64,000 bases of DNA, taken from Arthrobacter sp. Soil763. Its GTDB lineage: Bacteria; Actinomycetota; Actinomycetes; Actinomycetales; Micrococcaceae. Below are positions 24,078-33,164 of this stretch, in pieces. The stretch covers positions 113,524 through 177,523 of the forward strand of contig NZ_LMSH01000003.1 of NCBI RefSeq assembly GCF_001428365.1, given 5' to 3'. Position numbers and translations under genes: made by a program. The notes beneath the pieces were generated by a model, which was given only the letters and a program-made list of their open reading frames with translations, did no database searches and was not told the DNA's origin. Each line of letters opens with the position of its first letter. Positions within the stretch are counted from its first letter, which is position 1.

Positions 24078-25834
24078 GCGATGGCCTCCGCGGTCAGCTG
24101 GGATTCGACGATTTCCTGGTAGGTGGTGGAGCTGGCGAGGAGCTCCTCGTGGGTTCCGCGGTCCACGATCCTGCCGTTGTCCAGCACCAGGATCTGGTCC
24201 GCGTCAGCGATGGTGGAGACGCGCTGGCCCACGATGATGACCGTGGCGTCAGCGGTTCTGGCCTTGAGGGCCTTCCGCAGCCGGGCGTCGGTGGCGACGT
24301 CCAGGGCGGAGAAGGAGTCATCGAAGAGGAAGACCTTGGGTTCGGTCACAAGGGCCCGGGCGATGCAGAGCCGCTGGCGCTGGCCGCCGGAGACGTTGGT
24401 GCCGCCCTGGGCAATCCGGGCGCCGAGGCCGTTCTTCTTCTCGCGGACGAAGTCGGCGGCCTGGGCGACGGTGAGGGCGTCCCAGAGTTCCGCGTCGGTG
24501 GCCTCGGACTTTCCGAAGCGCAGGTTGTGCTCGATCGTGCCGGAGAACAGGTAGGGCCGCTGCGGCACCATGGCCACGCGGCCGGTGATCTCGGCACGGT
24601 CCAGGTCGGTGACGGGGACACCGTCGAGCAGCACCTCGCCGGAGCCGGCGTCGTAGAGCCGCGGCAGCAGCGCCAAGAGGGTGCTCTTGCCGGCGCCGGT
24701 GGAGCCGATGATCGCCACCGTCTGGCCCGGCTCGGCGGTGAAGCTGATGTCGCTGAGCACCGGGGCCTCGGCGCCCGGGTAGGCGAAGGAGACGTTGCGG
24801 AATTCCACCCGGCCGGCCTTGGCTGCTGGGGTGACGGGCGCGGCCGGTTCGTGGAGGGAGGGCTCGACGTCGAGCACCTCGCCGATGCGGTCGGCGCAGA
24901 CCGAGGCGCGCGGGATCATCATGGCCATGAAGGTGCCCATCATGACGGCCATCAGGATCTGCAGCAGGTACTGCAGGAAGGCGGTCAGCGAACCGACCTG
25001 CATCTCCCCCGCGTCCACCCGCTGGCCGCCGAACCACAGCACGGCGGCGGTGGAGACGTGCAGGATCATGCCGATGGCCGGGAACATCAGCACGAACAGG
25101 GCCCCGATCTTCAGCGAGACGTCGGTGAGGTCCTTGTTCGCCGTGCCGAAGCGCTGCGCCTCGTGCGGTTCGCGGACGAAGGCGCGGACGACGCGGATGC
25201 CGATGATCTGCTCGCGCAGGACGCCGTTGAGCCGGTCGATCTTGGTCTGCATGGCGCGGAAGAGCGGCATCAGCCGGACCACGAGGTAGCCGACCACCAC
25301 GACCAGCAGCGGGACGGACACCCAGACCAGCCAGGAGAGGTTGAGGTCTTCACGGAGGGCCATGACGATGCCGCCGATGCACATGATCGGGGTGGCGACC
25401 ATGAAGTTCAGGCCCATCAGCATGAGCATCTGGACCTGCTGGACGTCGTTGGTGCCGCGGGTGATCAGCGTGGGGGCGCCGAAGACGTTGACGTCCCGGG
25501 CGGAGAAGCTGCCGACCTGGCGGAAGACCGCCCGGCGCAGGTCCCGGCCGAAGGCCATGGCGGCCTTGGACCCGAAGTAGACGCCGGCGATCGCGGTGAC
25601 GACCTGGATGAGGGCGACGCCGAGCATCAGGCCGCCGGTGCGCCAGATGTAGTCCGTGTCGCCGCGGGAGACGCCCTCGTCGATGATCTGGGCGTTGAGG
25701 CTGGGCAGGTAGAGCGCTGCGATGGTGGAGGCCAACTGGAATATGACGACGGCCGCGATATACGGCAGATACGGCTTGGAGTAGCGCCGTATGAGGGTGA
25801 CAAGCATGCCCACGGGTCCTTTGGGGAGGGTCAA
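24074..25834 (-). CDS. Heterodimeric ABC exporter half, degenerate ATPase subunit
   Basis: A 586-residue half-transporter with six N-terminal helices (about 15-310) and an ABC ATPase domain. Walker A is GSTGAGKST and the signature NVSGGQRQ is good, but the Walker B motif reads VFLFDDSFSALD, with Asp in place of the catalytic Glu, and the H-loop His is replaced (VGQRVSTI instead of AHRLSTI). These are the known marks of the degenerate site in asymmetric exporters. It is first in an operon with the consensus half and a thioesterase. A good Shine-Dalgarno-like GGACCC/GGGAGG region lies upstream, and 200 bp separate it from the MFS gene end. Confidence 0.9.
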   Translation of the reverse strand: MTLPKGPVGMLVTLIRRYSKPYLPYIAAVVIFQLASTIAALYLPSLNAQIIDEGVSRGDTDYIWRTGGLMLGVALIQVVTAIAGVYFGSKAAMAFGRDLRRAVFRQVGSFSARDVNVFGAPTLITRGTNDVQQVQMLMLMGLNFMVATPIMCIGGIVMALREDLNLSWLVWVSVPLLVVVVGYLVVRLMPLFRAMQTKIDRLNGVLREQIIGIRVVRAFVREPHEAQRFGTANKDLTDVSLKIGALFVLMFPAIGMILHVSTAAVLWFGGQRVDAGEMQVGSLTAFLQYLLQILMAVMMGTFMAMMIPRASVCADRIGEVLDVEPSLHEPAAPVTPAAKAGRVEFRNVSFAYPGAEAPVLSDISFTAEPGQTVAIIGSTGAGKSTLLALLPRLYDAGSGEVLLDGVPVTDLDRAEITGRVAMVPQRPYLFSGTIEHNLRFGKSEATDAELWDALTVAQAADFVREKKNGLGARIAQGGTNVSGGQRQRLCIARALVTEPKVFLFDDSFSALDVATDARLRKALKARTADATVIIVGQRVSTIADADQILVLDNGRIVDRGTHEELLASSTTYQEIVESQLTAEAIA

Positions 25835-25972
25835 AATGCTGAGAAGAAAGTAATAGCAGCCCGGGCCGACACCCTGAGCTGTCCCACTCTACGGAATCTC
25901 CCGCCGGGGCAACACCTCCGGGCCGTGCTGGAAGCGATCAGCTTGGCCGGGGGCCCGCCGCCGCAGGGGACG

Positions 25973-26018
25973 CAGCGGCCCCGCAGCGCCCGGGGGTCCG
26001 GGTGGTGCGGGGCCGCTG
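25973..26018 (-). terminator. Hairpin downstream of the DHA2 exporter
   Basis: Perfect 13-bp arms CAGCGGCCCCGCA and its complement, separated by 20 bases, lie 18 bp past the stop of the MFS gene at 26036. Confidence 0.5.
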
Positions 26019-26035
26019 TGGCGTGCCGGGGAGCG

Positions 26036-28171
26036 CTATTCGCTGCGGTGCCGGCCGTGCGTGGCGATGTAGTCCGCCGCCGCCCGCTGCAGCTTCCGTT
26101 CCTTGGCCAGCTGACGGCGCAGGGTGGTGAGCTGCTCGCTGGCCTTGGCCTGCTCGGCGGCGATGGCGCGCTGCTCCGCGGCCTGCTCCTGGACCGCGCG
26201 CAGGGCCTCGGAGAGCTGCACCTGCTGTTCGGCCAGCAGCTGCTGGGTGTGCAGCAGCAGCGGCAGCAGCTCCGCGGCGTCGGCCCTGGTGTCCGTCTCG
26301 GCCAGCATGGTCCGGGACCGGGGGCGGGCGCCTTCGGCCCGGGCCTCGCCGTCGCGGCGGCTTTCCGGGGAGAACCGCGCGGCTTCCGGGAAGCGGGAGC
26401 CGTTGGCGCGCTGCCGGCCCAGGACCTCGATGAACTCGCGGTCCAGGTCGACGATTCCGCTGGCGGGCTGCGGTTCACCGTCCGGGGTGGCGGCGTTGGC
26501 CGCGCCGTGGGCGGGGCTCGCGACCACGCCGCTGGCGGCAGCCACGCCGTCGGCGTCTGCTCCGGACCCGGTGACGGCCGCAGCGGCTGTCGCCTCCGGC
26601 TGGATGTCCACCGTGCGGCGCAGCGGCTTTTCCTTGATGAAGAGGATGGCGACCAGGGCGATGATGCCGATCACTGCGGAGATCAAGAAGATTTCCGCCG
26701 TGGCGTCACCGTAGGCGGCGCGCATGATGTCGCGGATCTGCGGGGGCAGGTCCTTGAGGTCCATGCTGCTGCCCGCCGAGCCCCCGGTGACCGGAATGCC
26801 GGCGGCGGCCAGGCCCTCGGTGGCCAGTTCCTTGACCCGGTTGCCGAGCACGGCGCCCAAGACCGAGACGCCGATTGCGCCGCCCACGGAGCGGAAGAAC
26901 GCGACGGAGGCGCTGGCGGTGCCGATGTCGGTGGCGCGGACGGTGTTCTGCACGGCCAGCACGAGGTTCTGCATCAGCAGGCCCAAGCCGAGGCCGAGCA
27001 CGGCGGTGTAGAGGCCGGTCACCCACAGTTCGGTGGTGTGGTCGATGGTGCCGGCCAGGCCGAGGCCGCCGATCAGCAGGATGGACCCGGCGATCAGGTA
27101 GCGCTTCCACTTGCCGGTGCGGCTGATCAGCTGGCCGGAGAGCACCGAACCGATCAGGTTGCCGGCGATCATCGGCAGCGTCAGCAGGCCGGCCTCGGTG
27201 GGGCTGGCGCCCCGGGCTACCTGGAAGTACTGGCCGAGGAAGGCGGAGGAGCCGAACATGCCGACGCCCACGGCCACGGAGGCCAGGATGGCCAGCGCGG
27301 TGGTGCGCTCGGAGATGATCTTCAGCGGGATGATCGGCTGGGCCACGCGGGATTCGACGAACACCAGCAGGGCCAGGAGGGCAACGCCGCCGCCGACCAT
27401 CGCGGCCGTCTGCCAGGACCACCAGTCGTAGTACTCGGGGTTGCCGGCGAAGGACACCCAGATCAGCAGCAGGCTGACGCCGGAGGTCAGCAGGATGGAG
27501 CCGAGCCAGTCGATCTTGGCGGGGCGCTTCACGTGCGGCAGCTTCAGGGTGATCTGCAGCAGGATCAGGGCGACGATGGCCAGCGGGACGCAGACGAAGA
27601 AGGTCCAGCGCCAGCCGAGCGGGCTGTCGACGATGAAGCCGCCCAGCAGAGGGCCGCCCGCGGTGCCGACGGCCATCACGGCGCCCATGTAGCCGGAGTA
27701 CTTGCCGCGGTCCCGCGGCGGGATGATCGAGCCGATGATCGCCTGGGCCAGGGCGGTCAGGCCACCCATCGCCACGCCCTGAATCACCCGGGCGGTCAGC
27801 AGCAGCGGGATGGTTTCGGACAAACCGGCCATGACGGAACCGGCGACGAAGATCACGATGCTCAGCTGGACGAGGAACTTCTTGTCGAACAGGTCCGCGA
27901 GCTTGCCCCAGATGGGGGTGGTGGCGGCGTTCGCCAGCAGCGCGGCGGTGATGACCCAGGCGAAGTCGGTCTGGGTGCCCTTGAGCTCCGACATGATGGT
28001 CGGCAGGGCGTTCGCCACGATGGTGCTGCTGATGATGGCGGTGAAGAACGCCGCCAGCAGCCCGGTCAGGGCCTCCATGATCTGGCGGTGGCTCATGGCC
28101 ACCGGAGGTGCTGGATGTGAGTGCGGTGTGGGAGCCGGGGATGGCCCGGCGGCGGCAGCGTGGCTGGCCAT
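26036..28171 (-). CDS. DHA2-family MFS drug exporter with C-terminal coiled coil
   Basis: A 711-residue exporter of the 14-helix DHA2 (EmrB/QacA) family: IISSTIVANALPTIMSEL in helix 1, the ADLFDKKF motif A loop, RVIQGVAMGG motif B, and helices to about residue 540. An unusual cytoplasmic tail of about 170 residues follows. Its last part (about 630-705) is a Leu/Gln/Glu/Ala-rich heptad region (LLPLLLHTQQLLAEQQVQ, then ALRAVQEQAAEQRAIAAEQ) that should form a coiled coil. The start at 28171 was chosen because GAGGAG lies just upstream; that site is inside the last codons of the MarR gene. It probably exports hydrophobic toxic compounds under MarR control. Confidence 0.88.
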   Translation of the reverse strand: MASHAAAAGPSPAPTPHSHPAPPVAMSHRQIMEALTGLLAAFFTAIISSTIVANALPTIMSELKGTQTDFAWVITAALLANAATTPIWGKLADLFDKKFLVQLSIVIFVAGSVMAGLSETIPLLLTARVIQGVAMGGLTALAQAIIGSIIPPRDRGKYSGYMGAVMAVGTAGGPLLGGFIVDSPLGWRWTFFVCVPLAIVALILLQITLKLPHVKRPAKIDWLGSILLTSGVSLLLIWVSFAGNPEYYDWWSWQTAAMVGGGVALLALLVFVESRVAQPIIPLKIISERTTALAILASVAVGVGMFGSSAFLGQYFQVARGASPTEAGLLTLPMIAGNLIGSVLSGQLISRTGKWKRYLIAGSILLIGGLGLAGTIDHTTELWVTGLYTAVLGLGLGLLMQNLVLAVQNTVRATDIGTASASVAFFRSVGGAIGVSVLGAVLGNRVKELATEGLAAAGIPVTGGSAGSSMDLKDLPPQIRDIMRAAYGDATAEIFLISAVIGIIALVAILFIKEKPLRRTVDIQPEATAAAAVTGSGADADGVAAASGVVASPAHGAANAATPDGEPQPASGIVDLDREFIEVLGRQRANGSRFPEAARFSPESRRDGEARAEGARPRSRTMLAETDTRADAAELLPLLLHTQQLLAEQQVQLSEALRAVQEQAAEQRAIAAEQAKASEQLTTLRRQLAKERKLQRAAADYIATHGRHRSE

Positions 28172-28175
28172 GGTT

Positions 28176-28661
28176 TTACTCCTCAACAAAGGTGGTCGTG
28201 TCGGTGGATCCGGCCGTCTTTGCCCGGGCTGAACTCCGAAGGGATTCAGCGAGTTTCTTCAGGGTGCGCGCGGTCTCTTCGACGTCGTCCTCGCTCCAGT
28301 CCTGGAGGAAGGCCTGCAGGGTGGCCGCGCGCTGGGCCTCGATGGAGCGGAGCTTTTCGACTCCCGCCGGCGAGAGCGCGATCAGCTGCGCCCGCCCGTC
28401 TTCCGGGTCCGGCCGGCGGACCACGTAGCCCTGCTCCAGCAGCTCGGCGAGGTGCCGGCTGAGGACGGGAGCGCTGACGCCGAGCCGCTCCGCGAGGCGG
28501 GTCGCCCGGGTCTCGCCCTCCCCCACGAAGCGCAGCACGCCCTGCAGCGCCACGCCCGTGTCTTCGCCGCGGAGGTTGGCCGCGGCAACGCAGCGGACGG
28601 CGCGCTGGAGGTCGAAAATCTGATGGACCAGTTTGGCCGCAGTGCTCGATGCAACTGACAT
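28176..28661 (-). CDS. MarR-family transcriptional regulator
   Basis: A 161-residue winged-helix repressor (ALQGVLRFVGEGETRATRLAERLGVS, then LSRHLAELLEQGYVVRRPDPEDGRAQLIALSPAG; recognition helix near residues 62-80, wing near 86-100). It lies 4 bp ahead of the DHA2 exporter gene, so the two form an operon, as is usual for MarR proteins that sense an exported toxin. An imperfect palindrome upstream (28690-28717) is the expected operator. The last codons GAG-GAG-TAA also provide the ribosome site of the exporter, which couples their translation. Confidence 0.9.
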   Translation of the reverse strand: MSVASSTAAKLVHQIFDLQRAVRCVAAANLRGEDTGVALQGVLRFVGEGETRATRLAERLGVSAPVLSRHLAELLEQGYVVRRPDPEDGRAQLIALSPAGVEKLRSIEAQRAATLQAFLQDWSEDDVEETARTLKKLAESLRSSARAKTAGSTDTTTFVEE

Positions 28662-28689
28662 GAAAGGACACCCCTTAATTACTTGCCCG

Positions 28690-28717
28690 AAGCAACAATA
28701 GCTTAATTTGATTGCTT
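28690..28717. promoter_or_regulatory. Candidate MarR operator
   Basis: AAGCAA and TTGCTT frame an AT-rich centre just upstream of the marR-MFS operon, 29 bp from the start. The arms extend imperfectly to AAGCAACAA. The low GC content of this stretch stands out against its surroundings and also fits a promoter. Confidence 0.45.
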
Positions 28718-28746
28718 TGGGAAACTAAGAAGCCCCTCCCGCCCCT

Positions 28747-28810
28747 GCGCGAACGGACACTTGAGGCCCCGAATCCGCTCGGATTCGGGGCCTCAAGTGT
28801 CCGTTCGCGC
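28747..28810. repeat. 64-bp perfect palindrome (31-bp arms, 2-base loop)
   Basis: The arm begins GCGCGAACGGACACTTGAGG and ends CCCCGAATCCG; its exact complement follows after CT. No mismatch occurs in 31 pairs. It lies between the marR promoter and the stop of the ThDP-enzyme gene at 28861. It could terminate that gene, but the length and perfection are far beyond what termination needs, and it looks like a mobile or repetitive extragenic palindrome. Confidence 0.8.
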
Positions 28811-28860
28811 TATGGAGGGTGTTGGTTAAGGGGGTGAGGGCGGGTGACGCGGGGACGGGG

Positions 28861-30522
28861 TTAGACGTCCAGGTGCGTGGGGGCGAACATCTTGAGCAGG
28901 GTTTCGACGACGACCACGTTCGGGCCGTCCGCGGCGAAGCCCGTCTTCAGCGCGTCCCCGACATCCTCGGGCGCCACCCGGACGGCCGGGACGCCGAAGG
29001 CCTCGGCGAGCTTGACGAAGTCCGGACGGGCCAGCTCGGTGGCGGTGGCCTTGCCGAAGGCGCCCACCATGTATTCGCGCAGGATGCCGTACCCGCCGTC
29101 GTCGACAATCAGCCAGGTGACCGGCACGTTGTGCTGCTTGGCAGTGGCCAGCTCCGAGATCGAGTACATCGCGGAGCCGTCGCCGGAGACCGCGAGCACG
29201 CGGGACGAGCCGCCGGGCGTCCCCGTGGTTTCCAGGCCCACGGCGCCGCCGATCGCCGCCGGGAAGCCGAAGCCCAGGCCGCCGGCACCCTGGGCCGAGT
29301 GGAACTGGCCCTCGCGGGCGTCCCAGCAGCTCCAGGCCCAGTAGGCGGAAATCGTCATATCCCAGAAGGTCTGCATCTGCGCGGGCACGGCCTCGCGGAT
29401 GTCGGCCATGAACTTCAGTTCCTTGCCGAGGTCCTGGGATTCCAGCCGGGCCTTGACCTTGGCCAGGGTGTCCTTGACCAGGCCCTCCGGCGTGCGGCCG
29501 TGCCAGTCCGGCCGGGCGTCCGCGGAGACCAAGGCCTCGTCCAGGGCCGCGAGCGCCTGGCCGGCGTCGGCCCGGATACCCAGGCCGGGCCGGTTGGACT
29601 CGAGCACGCGGGGTTCGGCGTCGATCTGGATGATCCGGCCGCGCGGTTCGAAGGTGAAGTAGTTGGAGGTGACTTCACCCAGCGAGGACCCGATGACGAC
29701 GAGCACGTCGGCGTCCTCGAGCAGCTCGGTCATGTACTGGTCCTCGATCCAGGACTGGAGCGAGAGTTCGTGGTTCCACGGGAAGGCGCCGTTGCCACCG
29801 GGGGTGCAGATGACCGGCGCGCGCAGCTTCTCCGCGATGGACAGCAGCGACTTCTCTGCGTGCCCGCGCCGGGTGCCGCCGCCGGCGATGATCGCCGGCC
29901 GCTTCGCCTCGGACAGCCAGTGCACCGCCTCGCGGACCAGCTCCACCCGGGGCGGGTTATCCGCGGCCTCGGCGAGGGCGTCCTCCACCGGGGGCACCAT
30001 GATCGGGTCCAGCAGCACGTTCTGCGGGATTTCGATCCATACCGGGCCCTGCGGCGAGGAGATGGCCTCGGTCCAGGCGTCCTGGATGGCCGAGGGGATG
30101 CCGGAAGCGTGCTGGATCAGGCGCTGGCTCTTGGTGACGTTGGCGGCGGAGGCCTTCTGGTCATCGAGCTGGTGCAGCATGCCCTTGCGGCGGGCGCCCA
30201 GTCCTTCGAGCGGGATCTGGCTCGCCACGACGACCATCGGCACGCCGGTGGCGTAGGCCTCCTGCAGCCCGGCCAGGGAGGTCAGTGCGCCCGGTCCGGT
30301 GGAGAGGAAGAGCACTCCGACCTCGCCGGTGGCGCGGGAGTACCCGTCGGCGGCGAAGGCCGAGTTGTTCTCCACCCGGGAGGAGACGAAGTGCAGGTTG
30401 CCGCGGCCCATCGCGTCGAAGAGGCCGAGGGCGTGCTGGCCGGGGATCCCGAAGACGGTCTTGGCGCCGAGCGCCTCGAGGGTTTCGACGACGAGGTCTC
30501 CGCCGTTGCGCACGCCGGTCAC
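28861..30522 (-). CDS. Thiamine diphosphate-dependent enzyme, AruI/acetolactate-synthase-like
   Basis: A 553-residue enzyme of the ThDP-dependent decarboxylase/synthase family: Glu51 in [12 protein letters not shown] (cofactor activation), a central Rossmann-like domain, and the ThDP-Mg motif starting at GDG (447-449). The end of that motif reads DDGGYG (474-479), not the common N-N-x-x-x-G. It overlaps the ureohydrolase gene by 4 bp. In the arginine transaminase pathway of Pseudomonas, AruI is a ThDP 2-ketoarginine decarboxylase and GbuA a guanidinobutyrase, so this pair fits decarboxylation of a guanidino 2-oxo acid (inference). A general acetolactate-type activity is the alternative; no small regulatory subunit gene is nearby. 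Confidence 0.8.
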   Translation of the reverse strand: MTGVRNGGDLVVETLEALGAKTVFGIPGQHALGLFDAMGRGNLHFVSSRVENNSAFAADGYSRATGEVGVLFLSTGPGALTSLAGLQEAYATGVPMVVVASQIPLEGLGARRKGMLHQLDDQKASAANVTKSQRLIQHASGIPSAIQDAWTEAISSPQGPVWIEIPQNVLLDPIMVPPVEDALAEAADNPPRVELVREAVHWLSEAKRPAIIAGGGTRRGHAEKSLLSIAEKLRAPVICTPGGNGAFPWNHELSLQSWIEDQYMTELLEDADVLVVIGSSLGEVTSNYFTFEPRGRIIQIDAEPRVLESNRPGLGIRADAGQALAALDEALVSADARPDWHGRTPEGLVKDTLAKVKARLESQDLGKELKFMADIREAVPAQMQTFWDMTISAYWAWSCWDAREGQFHSAQGAGGLGFGFPAAIGGAVGLETTGTPGGSSRVLAVSGDGSAMYSISELATAKQHNVPVTWLIVDDGGYGILREYMVGAFGKATATELARPDFVKLAEAFGVPAVRVAPEDVGDALKTGFAADGPNVVVVETLLKMFAPTHLDV

Positions 30523-31607
30523 AGCGCAGCCCCGGTCTCGGCGGGACGGGTTCCGGCGGCGGCGAAGCCGGCCGGGCGGCGGGATTCCTGGCCAAGGGCC
30601 TGCGCGGCGTAGCCGTTCGGCGCGCCGGCACGGTCGCCGTCGACGGCGTTGTCCGCCATCAGGGTGACAAGTTCGTAGGCGACGTGGCTGGCCGCGACGC
30701 CGGTGATCTCGGCGTGGTCGTACGCGGGGGCGACCTCGACGACGTCGGCCCCGACGAGGTTCATGCCGCGGAAGCCGCGGATAATTTCGAGCAGTTCACG
30801 GCTGGTGAGGCCACCGGCTTCCGGTGTTCCGGTGCCCGGGGCGTGCGCGGGGTCGAGGACGTCGATGTCGACGGAAATGTAGAGCGGGCGGTTGCCGATC
30901 CGGTCGCGGACCTTGGCGACGGTTTCCAGCACGCCCTGGTAGTAAACGTCGGCGGAGGTGACGATGCCGAAGCCGAAGCGGTGGTCGTCGTCGAGGTCCT
31001 TTTTGCCGTAGAGCGGGCCGCGGGTGCCGATGTGGCTGATCGCCTCGGTGTCGAGGATGCCTTCTTCGACGGCGCGGCGGAACGGGGTGCCGTGGGTGTA
31101 TTCGGCGCCGAAGTAGGTGTCCCAGGTGTCCAGGTGCGCGTCGAAGTGCAGCATGGCGACGGGCTGGCCGGCGCGTTCGGCGGCGGCGCGGAGCAACGGC
31201 AGGGCGATGGTGTGGTCCCCGCCGAGGGTGAGCAGCTTGCTGCCGGAGGCGGTCAGGTCCAGCGCGTTCTGCTGGATGGTCTCGATCGCGTCGTTGATGT
31301 TGAACGGGTTGACCGCCATGTCGCCGGCGTCGGCCACCTGGATGTTTTCGAACGGGCTGACGTCCCAGGCCGGGTTGTAGGGCCGCAGCAGGCGGCTGGC
31401 TTCCCGGACGTGGTTGGCGCCGAAGCGGGCGCCGGGCCGGTAGGAGACGCCGGAGTCGAACGGCACCCCGACGACGGTGACATCGGCCTTGGAGACCTGG
31501 TCCAGGCGCGGCAGCCGGGCGTAGGTCGCGGCCCCGGCGTAGCGCGGGATGCGGGAGGAATCGATGGGGCCGAGGTTGCCGTTGGCTTCGATGCGCAGCT
31601 CTTCCAC
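30519..31607 (-). CDS. Ureohydrolase: agmatinase or guanidinobutyrase
   Basis: A 362-residue arginase/agmatinase-family enzyme. The binuclear Mn site is complete: GGDH (129-132), HFDAHLD (154-160) and DIDVLDP (247-252). The enzyme releases urea from agmatine or another guanidino compound such as 4-guanidinobutyrate; sequence alone does not separate these. The GTG at 31607 was chosen because AAGGAG lies nine bases upstream. The tail after residue 325 is a non-conserved extension. It is first in an operon with the ThDP enzyme, and a regulatory element shared with the symporter gene overlaps its -10 hexamer. Confidence 0.87.
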   Translation of the reverse strand: MEELRIEANGNLGPIDSSRIPRYAGAATYARLPRLDQVSKADVTVVGVPFDSGVSYRPGARFGANHVREASRLLRPYNPAWDVSPFENIQVADAGDMAVNPFNINDAIETIQQNALDLTASGSKLLTLGGDHTIALPLLRAAAERAGQPVAMLHFDAHLDTWDTYFGAEYTHGTPFRRAVEEGILDTEAISHIGTRGPLYGKKDLDDDHRFGFGIVTSADVYYQGVLETVAKVRDRIGNRPLYISVDIDVLDPAHAPGTGTPEAGGLTSRELLEIIRGFRGMNLVGADVVEVAPAYDHAEITGVAASHVAYELVTLMADNAVDGDRAGAPNGYAAQALGQESRRPAGFAAAGTRPAETGAAL

Positions 31608-31644
31608 GAGTGGCGTCTCCTTAGGGGGTGGTCCGGCGGGTGTG

Positions 31645-31670
31645 ATTGCCATCATACACTTCAAGTTGCC
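31645..31670 (-). promoter_or_regulatory. Promoter element shared with the symporter gene
   Basis: Read on the minus strand: GGCAAC, three bases, AAGTGT, ATGAT, GGCAAT. The same words in the same order (GGCAAC, AAGTGT, ATGA, GGCAAT) occur at 34138-34164 before the symporter. A TATGAT -10 hexamer (31651-31656) lies inside the element, 43 bp before the GTG, and no good -35 is present, which suggests activator dependence or repression by occlusion. Confidence 0.55.
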
Positions 31671-31723
31671 TGTGGCGCATCAGTTGTTTACCTGACTACC
31701 ACCGGATGTGGTACCCCGAGAGC

Positions 31724-32262
31724 TGCCGGGCCGCCCGGTTGTCCAGTTCTCCGCGAGGGCCGGACGTTCCTCCCCGGTTACTGGCCGGCACTGGTCTCAC
31801 CGCCCGGCCGAAACAGCGCGGATCCGCGAACTCCGGCTGCCGCGGGACGCTGGCCGGGGAAGTAACTGGGCGGGAGTGTACACGGCCGGCGGCGCGGAGC
31901 CGTTTCGGCCACCCCGCCTGCCCGGCCTTCGGAGCTGGCGGGGCGCTCCTCCCCAGTTACCGGGCTGCCTTCAGTCTCGCCGCCCGGCCGAAGCCGCGCG
32001 GATCCGCGGATTTTGGCTGCCGCGGCACGCTGGCCGGAGAAGTAACTGGGCGGGAGCGTACACGGCCGGCGGCCGGGTCTTTTCGGCCACCCCGCCTGCC
32101 CGGTTCTCCGCGAGGCCGGACGTTCCTCCCCGGTTACTCGCTGCTGCCGACCCCGCCGCCCGGCCAGGCCCTTGCATTTCCGCGGAATTCAGTCATCCGG
32201 GCACGGGTGCCAGGCCAAGTAACTGGGCGGGAACGCCCGGGGCCGGCGAACGCGGAGCCGCA
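31724..32262. repeat. Three tandem ~178-bp repeats with inverted ends
   Basis: Each unit has a left end TCCCCRGTTAC (31771-31781, 31950-31960, 32127-32137) and, exactly 80-81 bases later, the right end GTAACTGGGCGGGA (31862-31875, 32042-32055, 32219-32232), so the two ends are inverted. Inside are GCGCGGATCCGCG and GGCTGCCGCG(G)(C/G)ACGCTGGCCGG in units 1 and 2; unit 3 is more diverged. The period is 177-180 bp. Two related units lie on the other side of the DUF559 gene. The 718 bp between the ureohydrolase start and the DUF559 gene contain nothing else except the promoter element at 31645-31670. Confidence 0.8.
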
Positions 32263-32325
32263 AAGTTGTCCAGTTAGCAGGGTTTCCCGGTTCCAGCCGG
32301 GGCGGCCGCTGCCTGCACTTGTCCT

Positions 32326-33150
32326 ATGGATCCCCTCGTTTACCTGACCCAGCTGGGCGGCATTGCCCGGACCGGCCAGTTCCTGTCCGCAGGCTACAGC
32401 CGCCGGGATGTTGCCCGGCTTGCCCTGGTTGCCCGCCAGCCGCGACGGGGCGTCTTTGCCTTGCCGGACTGCAAGCCCGAGTTCCTTGCTGCCCTGCAAC
32501 ACAACGCCCGGGTCAGCTGTGCCAGCGCCGCCAATCACTACGGCTTGTGGCTGCGGGATCCGCCCGCCCGGCACCACTTGGCGTGCAACCACGGACACGG
32601 CCGCGGCTTCGTCCGGCACCGGACGGTGCGGTTCGAGGGGCCCGCGGAGCTTCCCGTGGCCGCCGTCGAAGATGTGGTGCTGCATGCCCTGGGCTGCCTC
32701 GCTCCCCCGGCGTCCACCGCTATCGCGACGTCGGCCATGCGGCTGCTCGGCGTCCCGCTGGAACTGTTGCAAGCAGAACTCACCGCCGACCGGTCCGGGA
32801 CTGCCCGGCAGTCCCTGCGGCTACTGGATCTGCGGGCCGAGTCCATCGTGGAAGTGGACGCCCAGCATCTCTTCAGGACCAACGGATTCGGCTACGACGC
32901 CCAGGTCATTTTGCCCGGCATCGGCAGGGTCGACTTCCTGCTCGAAGGGTTCTTGATCGTCGAAGTGGACGGCTTTGCGTTCCACTCGAGCCGGAAAGAC
33001 CTTCGTCGGGATCTCCAGCGGAACAATGCCGCGACCCTCAGTGGTTTCGCGTCGCTCCACTACATGCCCGAGGACATCTGGTTCGAACCGCAGCGCGTCC
33101 TGGCGGAGATCCGGGCGGTCCTGGCGAAGGGACCGCGGCAGACCCGTTAG
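32326..33150 (+). CDS. DUF559 endonuclease-like protein with AbiEi-type N-terminus
   Basis: A 274-residue protein. The first 60 residues (GGIARTGQFLSAGYSRRDVARLA, then RRGVFALP) resemble the winged-helix start of AbiEi/type IV antitoxin proteins. The C-terminal 90 residues are DUF559, a Vsr/PD-(D/E)xK-like fold: D203 in GRVDFLLEG, E213-V-D215 and H220 in HSSRKDLRRDLQRNN. The motif Lys of a standard PD-(D/E)xK site is not present in its usual position. No AbiEii-like toxin gene is adjacent. These proteins are multicopy in Micrococcales and their role is unknown. It is flanked on both sides by the GTAACTGGGCGGGA repeats. Confidence 0.78.
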   Translation: MDPLVYLTQLGGIARTGQFLSAGYSRRDVARLALVARQPRRGVFALPDCKPEFLAALQHNARVSCASAANHYGLWLRDPPARHHLACNHGHGRGFVRHRTVRFEGPAELPVAAVEDVVLHALGCLAPPASTAIATSAMRLLGVPLELLQAELTADRSGTARQSLRLLDLRAESIVEVDAQHLFRTNGFGYDAQVILPGIGRVDFLLEGFLIVEVDGFAFHSSRKDLRRDLQRNNAATLSGFASLHYMPEDIWFEPQRVLAEIRAVLAKGPRQTR

Positions 33151-33164
33151 GGCAGGGTCACAGG

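Noticed and set aside
24149..28120. A 1323-codon open frame opposite the ABC and MFS genes
   Set aside because: Repetitive His/Asp/Gly/Gln/Val composition results from reading the opposite strand of membrane protein genes; no domain is recognisable.
28861..31607. Clavam-type biosynthesis (ThDP CeaS plus agmatinase-like Pah)
   Set aside because: The same two families occur in clavulanate clusters, but the beta-lactam synthetase and clavaminate synthase genes are missing and the neighbours are catabolic.
31708..32277. Open frames of 189 codons and more in the repeat array
   Set aside because: They follow the tandem repeat, lack ribosome sites and have low-complexity Pro/Arg/Gly composition.
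32326..33150. Full AbiE toxin-antitoxin pair
   Set aside because: Only the AbiEi-like N-terminus is present, fused to DUF559; no nucleotidyltransferase toxin gene is adjacent.
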